A DNA stretch of 64,000 nt from Litoditis marina. Its lineage: Eukaryota > Nematoda > Chromadorea > Rhabditida > Rhabditidae. Location of the stretch: assembly GCA_964036275.1 (NCBI GenBank), contig OZ038435.1, positions 12,563,634 to 12,627,633 on the forward strand, written 5' to 3'. A program made the translations under genes and the position numbers. Under the pieces are notes generated by a model. That model was not told the origin of the DNA, did no database searches, and saw nothing but the letters and a program-made list of their open reading frames with translations. The stretch's first letter is position 1. Each line of letters starts with the position of its first letter. Below are positions 1-6,094 of this stretch, in pieces.

Positions 1-105
1 TGTGAATGAATATTTGATTTCGTGTTCCGGCTTTGACCGGCCGTGCCTTTGTATACCGTTTTTTCCACGTTTCACACGGTTGTTGTTAACCGAACAATGT
101 TCAAT

Positions 106-180
106 TGCACAGTTACGTAAACGTAAAGAAGAACTGAATCACAAATGAGTACTTTATCATTGCATGTACGTAACTGTGCA
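106..180. repeat. 14 bp perfect inverted repeat (stem-loop)
   Basis: TGCACAGTTACGTA at 106-119 is the exact reverse complement of TACGTAACTGTGCA at 167-180, with 47 bases between. It lies inside the degenerate repeat copy 1, and the right arm sits just before a stretch (GGCTGGTAG) conserved in copy 2, where the arm itself is decayed. It is probably a sub-terminal fold-back of a dead transposable element. No role is evident. Confidence 0.55.
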
Positions 181-498
181 GTTGGCTGGTAGCACAACCA
201 ATTGACCGGTTTCAGATAATACCATATTCAGTCGTAACCATGATATAGCCAGTTTTACCACGTGGTGCGGGGCGATTTGCAGAACCTTGCAAATCTAGTA
301 GTGTTGCCTTAAATCAGGACGATGATGTGCACCAATCCCAGCGCATCGGTCCGTCAAACTGCAATTTAAAAATGTATTACAGTTAGGACTGAAGCGTTGG
401 GATTAGACCACAGAACCGTCCTTTTTGAAGAGTTTGTTACCCTGAAGACGCCCGTTAGTTACTGTCGGAGTTCACAGTCTTTTTCACACTTCCATAGG

Positions 499-619
499 CA
501 CTTACAGTATGACACCAAACACAACTTTTCTCGATTTTGGATAGTTGGTAAAAGTCCAGTTGAAGCCTTCCCGTAAGCTCTACAGGACACCCCTGTTCTT
601 TCTGTTCATACTGTAAGTG
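499..619. repeat. 13 bp perfect inverted repeat, with weaker extension
   Basis: CACTTACAGTATG at 499-511 is the exact reverse complement of CATACTGTAAGTG at 607-619. The pairing continues imperfectly outward to about 486 and 633. The right arm is shared with copy 2 of the same repeat (1297 onward), so the fold-back is likely part of the original element. No coding or regulatory function can be assigned. Confidence 0.5.
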
Positions 620-858
620 TTCATAAGCGTGTGCGTCAGACTATGCTTGGTTCGTGAGAAACCCGATGAATCCCTGGTTTGTTGACGTATAGCTATTTGG
701 GGGTCGTGTACTTGTATTTCATTGATATTTTCTTCAGATCCGCCTGTTGATCTTGTCACCTTGAATGGAATACAAGCATAATCGAACAGGTACGGTCACT
801 TTTCACGTTTTGGTCCAAAATACAAAAGGCACGGTCCGGTACGTATATCTATTGATTG

Positions 859-1400
859 TGTGAATAAATATTCGATTTGTGTTCTGTTGTTGTCCGGCCG
901 TGCCTTTGTATATCATATTTCCACGTTTCACCAGAGTTTGATACGGAATGACACCGGACAGTCATGTAAAACGTTAACTTCAAAAGTGAAAATAATTTCT
1001 GATGTGTATAACATATTTACGTGACTGTGAGATGGCTGGTAGTAAAATCAACTGCCCGAGTGAAGCTAACGGCGATAAGACGTGGCGAAACGTTTTCACC
1101 CATTAGCCACATTTCGGTCATTTGTTATACTCTGTTTCACATCCCCGGTGACACATACCGTACACATCTGAGGTTCAAATACGGACTGTTTTATACAGTT
1201 CATGGAGAATTGATCGAAAAGAGTTTCGATAGATCGAAAATGAAGGTCTAAAACTCGTGAATACACCCGAATACATAATTTTTCCGATTCCAAATTCATA
1301 CTGTGAGTGTCCACGAGTGAGTGAAACAGAGTATGAAAATGTTCGGTCAGGAATAAACCCGGTTATTCGGTAGGTGGATTTGCGTATATATCGCAGAATG
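859..1400. repeat. Degenerate ~0.85 kb dispersed repeat, copy 2 (shortened)
   Basis: This copy begins 858 bases after copy 1 with the same opening motif and the identical 19 bp word at 894-912. The spacing to later shared blocks is shorter than in copy 1 (offset 858 at the left end but about 690 at 607/1297), so ~170 bases have been lost in the middle of this copy or gained in the other. Short open frames that cross it (76 aa at 1021-1251, and 72 aa antisense at 1096-1314) match nothing I recognise and are best treated as chance. The right limit is uncertain because the MITE-like element follows. Confidence 0.45.
1127..1334. repeat. 14 bp perfect inverted repeat
   Basis: ATACTCTGTTTCAC at 1127-1140 is the exact reverse complement of GTGAAACAGAGTAT at 1321-1334. 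It lies inside degenerate repeat copy 2, at a place roughly equivalent to the 499-619 fold-back of copy 1, although the words differ. Fold-back structure in both copies supports a transposon origin. Confidence 0.5.
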
Positions 1401-1416
1401 CAAATTGGCGCTTAGT

Positions 1417-1588
1417 GGGATAGAACTACAAACACCAAAACGTACCGGTTAAGTTGAGCCAGGTTCGGCTCGCTCGAGCGACCACTTTACGCGAAAGTAT
1501 ACATTTGTACTAGGTGTTTTTGGTATAATCTCTCTTCAAAGCGAGTCTACCGGGTTGCCCTTTCGCGCTGTGTTTGTAGTTTTATCCC
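1417..1588. mobile_element. MITE-like element, 172 bp, 19 bp terminal inverted repeats
   Basis: The left end, GGGATAGAACTACAAACAC (1417-1435), and the right end, GTGTTTGTAGTTTTATCCC (1570-1588), are reverse complements at 18 of 19 positions. The interior is non-coding and includes a 10 bp palindrome, CGCTCGAGCG (1471-1480), and a second inner pair based on GCGAAAG / CTTTCGC. Small size, terminal inverted repeats and lack of coding capacity fit a non-autonomous DNA transposon (MITE). I cannot see a clear target-site duplication; the flanks read TTAGT and GTTGC. The superfamily is therefore not assigned. A plain fold-back repeat is the main alternative. Confidence 0.55.
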
Positions 1589-2032
1589 GTTGCATTTCCG
1601 TTGAACTTCGTAGACTATGGCGTGTTTGGAGCAAACTACAACTCAGCTGAGGTTATCCCATAGTTTGAATTACTATAACCCATTGAGAATAGTTCTAGAA
1701 CAGGCTATAACTGTGAGAGGTTGGATTATCTCGGCATTCAGACCTTCTTTTCATTTCAGAGTCGAAGGAAAGAAGAACGAAGTGGAAAGAACGATAAAAA
1801 GAAAAACATCTACATGCATTCTTGATCTGTGTTTCATTCAATCTTTGTTCTTTATAATCTGGGAATTTTCTCAGATGATCTGGGAATTTTCTCAGAACTC
1901 AAACATTACAGGATCAATTTGCGGGGCGGGGCGTTGCGGTATGACCTACTAGTGTAGTATTGATTATGTTTTCTGCGGCAATAATAGAGAACCAGTAGCG
2001 TTGCGGTTGAAAGGGCTGTTATATGGCCAATT
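1589..2032. other. Intergenic flank, no gene recognised
   Basis: The only sizeable open frame here is 111 codons at 1617-1952 on the plus strand. Its translation has no signal peptide, no domain I recognise and no plausible codon pattern. Part of it is a 21 bp tandem duplication (1857-1895), which reads in frame as a repeated IWEFSQ. I therefore do not call it a gene. A G-rich patch lies at 1920-1940. Confidence 0.5.
1857..1895. repeat. Two-copy tandem repeat, 21 bp period
   Basis: ATCTGGGAATTTTCTCAG occurs identically at 1857-1874 and 1878-1895, separated by ATG. Identical 18 bp copies at a 21 bp step indicate a recent local duplication, probably by replication slippage. It is unrelated to the satellite downstream. 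Confidence 0.8.
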
Positions 2033-2660
2033 TAACCAGGTTTTTTCGGTAACCTAACCGGTTTTCGGCCAACGTTAAAAACCACGACTTGCGTTAGAAA
2101 AACAGGAATCCGGTTCTCAATTTTATGTTACCGACCTATTGAGGTAACCGGAAAGATTACCAAAACCGGTTAGGTTACCGGAAAATCCGGTTACATATAG
2201 AATTCACCCAGTTATGTAGTCTACATTTCTCCTACTGATACTCCTACAGTACACAATCGAACTTTCGAACGAGCGTTGTATAATGCAAGCTTCAACGTTG
2301 AGGTTGATGCTTTCACTGGTGTTGATCTGAATTAAGTATACGAATGCCTTAGCTTCTAACCTCTTCAATGAGATTCACGTGATTAAACCGGACCGAAACT
2401 CGTTATTATACTCTCAGTAGGAATTAAAAGAACTACACCTCGAAGAGGGGTCTTTCTGGGTACAGAGAGTGACCAAATCATCGATCGTTTGTTTGATCTC
2501 GATACACTGCTGAACTTACGAATTATACGAATCCTTTACTTTCGGATTCCGAGAAGTGATGAGATGAAACTATATAACAGCGGCCTTCTTTGAAAAGAGT
2601 GAATCCTATGAACCTCGGACGCCACGCCCCGCGAGGATCCTAAAAATGTTTGCAAATTGA
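1914..2660. other. Possible decayed element bounded by short inverted repeats
   Basis: TCAATTTGC at 1914-1922 is the reverse complement of GCAAATTGA at 2652-2660. Inside each lies a GC-rich box, GCGGGGCG on the left (1921-1936 region) and CGCCACGCCCCGCG on the right (2620-2633), which are also inverted relative to each other but at unequal distances from the ends. The 2033-2195 fold-back is nested inside. This may be an old transposon that acquired an insertion. The arms are short and gapped, so chance is possible. Confidence 0.25.
2033..2195. mobile_element. Fold-back (MITE-like) element, ~163 bp
   Basis: The arms at 2033-2068 and 2160-2195 pair over about 35 bases with two small gaps. The core, CGGTAACCTAACCGGTTTT at 2047-2065, is a perfect 19 bp reverse complement of 2162-2180. 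The arms and centre are built from repeated (A)ACCGGTT / GGTTACCGG words, with a further GGTAACCGG at 2143-2151. There is no coding capacity. It is a non-autonomous fold-back element or a large natural hairpin; no target-site duplication was identified. Confidence 0.6.
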
Positions 2661-3041
2661 ACCCGTATACCAATAAAAAGTTCAAGACAGTAGTGTTTAA
2701 ATACAGAAAAACGGAAACAAAACACGAGTTAGCGCTGTGCCTTTTTCATGTTCATCAGTCACCTCCCCAAAAACTTGGGACTTGAAATAAAGGATATTTG
2801 ACGTGTGTTATCAAGTTCTATAGAAAGGTAAAATCAATTTGTGATCACTTGTATTGATATAGTCTTTATCAGTCGCTCCTCGACACTTACAGTATCCATA
2901 TTGGCCTGACGATTTTGATATATTTGCTTAAAAAACAATAGGCCTAGTGCACTATCAGGGAAAACCTGAATAACTTGTGCTTCTAGGGAAAACTACGAAA
3001 AACTGATGCTTTTCGAAATATGTTCCATCCTTTTAGAATAA
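2196..3041. other. AT-rich flank with no recognised feature
   Basis: I find no open frame, RNA gene, repeat or satellite monomer that I can support here. Base composition becomes more AT-rich toward the satellite. A word shared with the upstream repeats (CACTTACAGTAT, 2884-2895) is too short to interpret. No residual monomer can be aligned upstream of about 3041, so the satellite start is sharp at this resolution. Confidence 0.5.
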
Positions 3042-3984
3042 GTATTTTCCAAACTTCTGCCCTCAGATTAGTCTAAAAACCTATGTTTTGATTGTTTAAG
3101 TTCAAACATCTCCAAAATTATAGATTGAGGTTGATACCATTGAAATCAGCTGTCCATGACGTCACTGGACCAACCACTTTTGCTCAACATGAAAATATTT
3201 GTTCAAAACTGGTATTTTCCAAATCTGTGCCATCAGATTAGTCTAAAAAGATTGATTTTGTTTGTCTAAGTTCAAACATCTCCAAAATTATAGATTGAGG
3301 TTGATACGTTGTAATCGGCTGTTTATGATGTTACTGGACCAACTATTTTTGCTCTATGAGAATATTTGTTCAAAACTGGTATTTTTCAAATCTGTGCCAT
3401 CAGACTAGTTCAAAAACATATATTTTGTTTGTCTAAGTTCAAACATCTCCAAAATTATGAATTGAGGTTGATACGTTGTAATCAGCTGTTTATGATGTCA
3501 CTGGACCAACTATTTTTGCTCTAAGTGAGAATATTTGTTCGAAACTGGTATTTTACAAATCTGTGCCATCATAGTAGTTCAAAAACATATATTTTGTTTG
3601 TCTAAGTTCAAACATCTCCAAAATTATAGATTGAGGTTGATACGTTGTAATCAGCTGTTTATGATGTTACTGGACCAACTATTTTTGCTCTAAGTGAGAA
3701 TATTTGTTCAAAACTGGTATTTTCCAAATCTGTGCCATCAGAGTAGTTCAAAAACATATATTTTGTTTGTCTAAATTCAAACATCTCCAAAGTTATAGAT
3801 TGAGGTTGACACGGTGTAATCAGCTGTTTATGATGTTACTGGACCAACTATTTTTGCGCAAAGTGAAAATATTGGTTCAAAACTGGTATTTTCCAAATCT
3901 GTGCCATCAGACTAGTTCAAAAACATATATTTTGTTTGTCTAAGTTCAAACATCTCCAAAATTATAGATTGAGGTTGATACGTT

Positions 3985-4949
3985 GTAATCAGCTGTTTAT
4001 GATGTTACTGGACCAACTATTTTTGCTCTAAGTGAGAATATTTGTTCAAAACTGGTATTTTCCAAATCTGTGCCATCAGAGTAGTTCAAAAACATATATT
4101 TTGTTTGTCCTAATTCAAACATCTCCAAAATTATAGATTGAGGTTGGTACCATTGAAATCAGCTGTCCTTGACGTCACTGGACCAACTATTTTTGCTCTA
4201 AGTGAGAATATTGGTTCAAAACTGGTATTTTCCAAATCTGTGCCATCAGACTAGTTCAAAAACATATATTTAGTTTGTCTAAGTTCAAACATCTCCAAAA
4301 TTATAGATTGAGGTTGGTACCATTGAAATCAGCTGTCCATGACGTCACTGGACCAACTATTTTTGCGCAAAGTGAAAATATTGGTTCAAAACTGGTATTT
4401 TCCAAATCTGTGCCATCAGACTAGTTCAAAAACATATATTTTGTTCGTCTAAATTCAAACATCTCCAAAGTTATAGATTGAGGTTGACACGGTGTAATCA
4501 GCTGTTTATGATGTTACTGGACCAACTATTTTTGCTCTAAGTGAGAATATTTGTTCAAAACTGGTATTTTCCAAATCTGTGCCATCAGAGTAGTTCAAAA
4601 ACATATATTTTGTTTGTCCTAATTCAAACATCTCCAAAATTATAGATTGAGGTTGGTACCATTGAAATCAGCTGTCCTTGACGTCACTGGACCAACTATT
4701 TTTGCTCTAAGTGAGAATATTGGTTCAAAACTGGTATTTTCCAAATCTGTGCCATCAGACTAGTTCAAAAACATATATTTAGTTTGTCTAAGTTCAAACA
4801 TCTCCAAAATTATAGATTGAGGTTGGTACCATTGAAATCAGCTGTCCATGACGTCACTGGACCAACTATTTTTGCGCAAAGTGAAAATATTGGTTCAAAA
4901 CTGGTATTTTCCAAATCTGTGCCATCAGACTAGTTCAAAAACATATATT
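3985..4949 (+). repeat. 509 bp (3-monomer) duplication within satellite A
   Basis: Segment ~3985-4440 is repeated at ~4494-4949 with a 509 bp offset (169+170+170). Both copies carry the same ordered variants: TTTGTCCTAATTC with CCTTGACGTC, then TTTAGTTTGTC with CCATGACGTC and TTGCGCAAAGTGAAAA. Similarity drops beyond both ends. This is a three-monomer higher-order duplication produced by unequal exchange or a related mechanism. Confidence 0.8.
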
Positions 4950-5408
4950 TTGTTTGTCTAAGTTCAAACATCTCCAAAATTATAGATTGAGGTTGATACG
5001 TTGTAATCAGCTGTTTATGATGTTAGTGGACCAACTATTTTTGCTCTAAGTGAGAATATTGGTTCAAAACTGGTATTTTCCAAATCTGTGCCATCAGACT
5101 AGTTCAAAAACATATATTTTGTTGGTCTAAGTTCAAACATCTCCAAAATTATAGATTGAGGTTGATACGTTGTCTTCAGCTGTTTATGATGTTACTGGAC
5201 CAATTATTTTTGCTCTAAGTGAGAATATTGGTTCAAAACTGGTATTTTTCAAATCTGTGCCATCAGACTAGTTCAAAAACACATATTTTGTTGGCTAAGT
5301 TCAAACATCTCCAAAATTATAGATTGAGGTTGATACGTTGTCTTCAGCTGTTTATGATGTTACTGGACCAATTATTTTTGCTCTAAGTGAAAATATTTGT
5401 TCAAAACT

Positions 5409-5575
5409 GGTATTTTTCAAATCTGTGCCATTAGACTAGTTCAAAAACACATATTTTGTTGGCTAAGTTCAAACATCTCCAAAATTATAGATTGAGGTTG
5501 ATACGTTGTCTTCAGCTGTCCATGACGTCACTGAACCAACTATTTTGCTCTAAGTGAGAATATTTGTTCAAAACT
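5409..5575 (+). repeat. Mosaic A2/A1 monomer at the end of satellite A
   Basis: The left half carries the A2 variants seen in the two preceding monomers (GATACGTTGTCTTCAGCTGT), while the right half switches to the A1 form (CCATGACGTCACTG). The monomer is 167 bp: it has the 1 bp deletion at TTGGCTAAG and one T fewer in the following T run. The mosaic points to gene conversion or crossover between subtypes next to the A/B junction. Confidence 0.7.
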
Positions 5576-5599
5576 GGTATTTTCCAAATCTGTGCCATC

Positions 5600-5614
5600 A
5601 GACTAGCTCAAAAA
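5600..5614. other. In-register junction between satellites A and B
   Basis: The sequence is satellite A up to GACTAG (5601-5606) and satellite B from CTCAAAAATG (5607 onward). The anchor GGTATTTT at 5576 is 31 bases before this point, exactly as in satellite B (5739 to 5770). The first B monomer is 163 bp between anchors because it lacks six bases (AAGTTG) before CGTGAATGG; otherwise phase is kept. The switch occurs within a short stretch similar in A (TTCAAAAA) and B (CTCAAAAA), consistent with homology-guided recombination between the two families. Confidence 0.85.
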
Positions 5615-5621
5615 TGTTCAT

Positions 5622-5635
5622 CTTATTTGCATAAG
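5622..5635 (+). promoter_or_regulatory. Dyad CTTAT-N4-ATAAG with octamer word (representative)
   Basis: CTTATTTGCATAAG has 5 bp arms around four bases, and includes ATTTGCAT (5625-5632), the exact complement of the POU-family octamer ATGCAAAT. The dyad occurs in nearly every B monomer. The octamer is present only in the TTTGC class; monomers with TTAGC, TCAGC or TTTAC lose it but, apart from the TCAGC class, keep the full arms. Two 3 bp deletions (38406 and 44992, CTTATCATAAG) remove the loop. The word match is seen; binding is only a possibility. Confidence 0.4.
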
Positions 5636-6094
5636 TTGAAACAGTCCTGAAATAATTGAGTGGCGGTGCTAACCAAAAACACCCCCACGTGAATGGAGTT
5701 GCGATTTTCGCCCTACGTGAGATTTAGTGTTCAAACTTGGTATTTTTGAACTCCTCTCATGTGTAGAAACTCAAAAATGTTCATCTTATTTGCATAAGTT
5801 GAAACAGTCCCGAAATAATTGAGTGGCGGTGCTAACCAAAAACACTCCCAAGCTGACGTGAATGGAGTTGCGATTTTCGCCCTACGTGAGATTTAGTGTT
5901 CGTACTTGGTATTTTTGAACTCCTCTCATGTGTAGAAACTCAAAAATGTTCATCTTATTAGCATAAATTGAAACAGTCCCGAAATAATTGATTGGCGGTG
6001 CTAACCAAAAACACCCCCAAGTTGAAGTGAATGGAGTTGCGATTTTCGCCCTACGTGAGATTTAGTGTTCAAACTTGGTATTTTTGAACTCCTC

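Larger units (their letters stand above)
1..858. repeat. Degenerate ~0.85 kb dispersed repeat, copy 1
   Basis: This is the first of two head-to-tail, strongly diverged copies of one repeat. The first ~80 bases reappear at 859-935: both start TGTGAAT[G/A]AATATT, and a 19 bp word CCGGCCGTGCCTTTGTATA is identical at 37-55 and 894-912. Further matches are 168-190 with 1018-1040 (around GGCTGGTAG) and 607-700 with 1297-1390 (CATACTGT[A/G]AGTGT, then AACCCG). Near its right end, 815-841 is a diverged inverted copy of the left-end word, so the unit has terminal-inverted-repeat character (about 36-80 against 798-841). I see no open frame of useful size and no transposase motif. It may be a dead non-autonomous DNA transposon or simply an old tandem duplication. 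The family is not recognised. Confidence 0.5.
3042..5606 (+). repeat. Satellite A array: 15 full monomers plus a part, ~169 bp each
   Basis: The anchor word GGTATTTT recurs at 3211, 3378, 3547, 3716, 3885, 4054, 4224, 4394, 4563, 4733, 4903, 5072, 5241, 5409 and 5576, with a diverged first copy at 3042. Spacings are 167-170 (mostly 169). All monomers share one orientation and are AT-rich. The first monomer (3042-3210) is the most diverged, as expected at an array edge. Two subtypes alternate: A1 has ATTGAAATCAGCTGTCC followed by TGACGTCA; A2 has TTGTAATCAGCTGTTT followed by TGATGTTA. Since 169 is not a multiple of three, no reading frame persists; a 79-codon frame at 3704-3943 is a by-product. 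Probable role: pericentromeric satellite, older and less homogenised than satellite B. Confidence 0.97.

Noticed and set aside
334..404. Inverted CAATCCCAGCGC / GCGTTGGGATTA pair
   Set aside because: It has two mismatches in 12 bases, so it is too weak to list as a feature on its own; it may be part of the degenerate repeat.
1021..1314. Overlapping short open frames on both strands (76 and 72 aa)
   Set aside because: They overlap each other and a degenerate repeat with inverted arms. There is no motif or homology that I can support.
1617..1952. 111-codon open frame on the plus strand
   Set aside because: No recognisable domain, an unlikely composition, and a 21 bp DNA duplication inside. 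It sits in a flank of decayed repeats and looks like chance.
1..3041. tRNA, rRNA or LTR retrotransposon in the flank
   Set aside because: I saw no A/B-box pair with a cloverleaf, no conserved rRNA words, and no long direct terminal repeats with a primer-binding site.
3704..3943. 79-codon open frame in satellite A
   Set aside because: It spans more than one 169 bp monomer, the frame shifts with each monomer, and it is not kept in the other copies.
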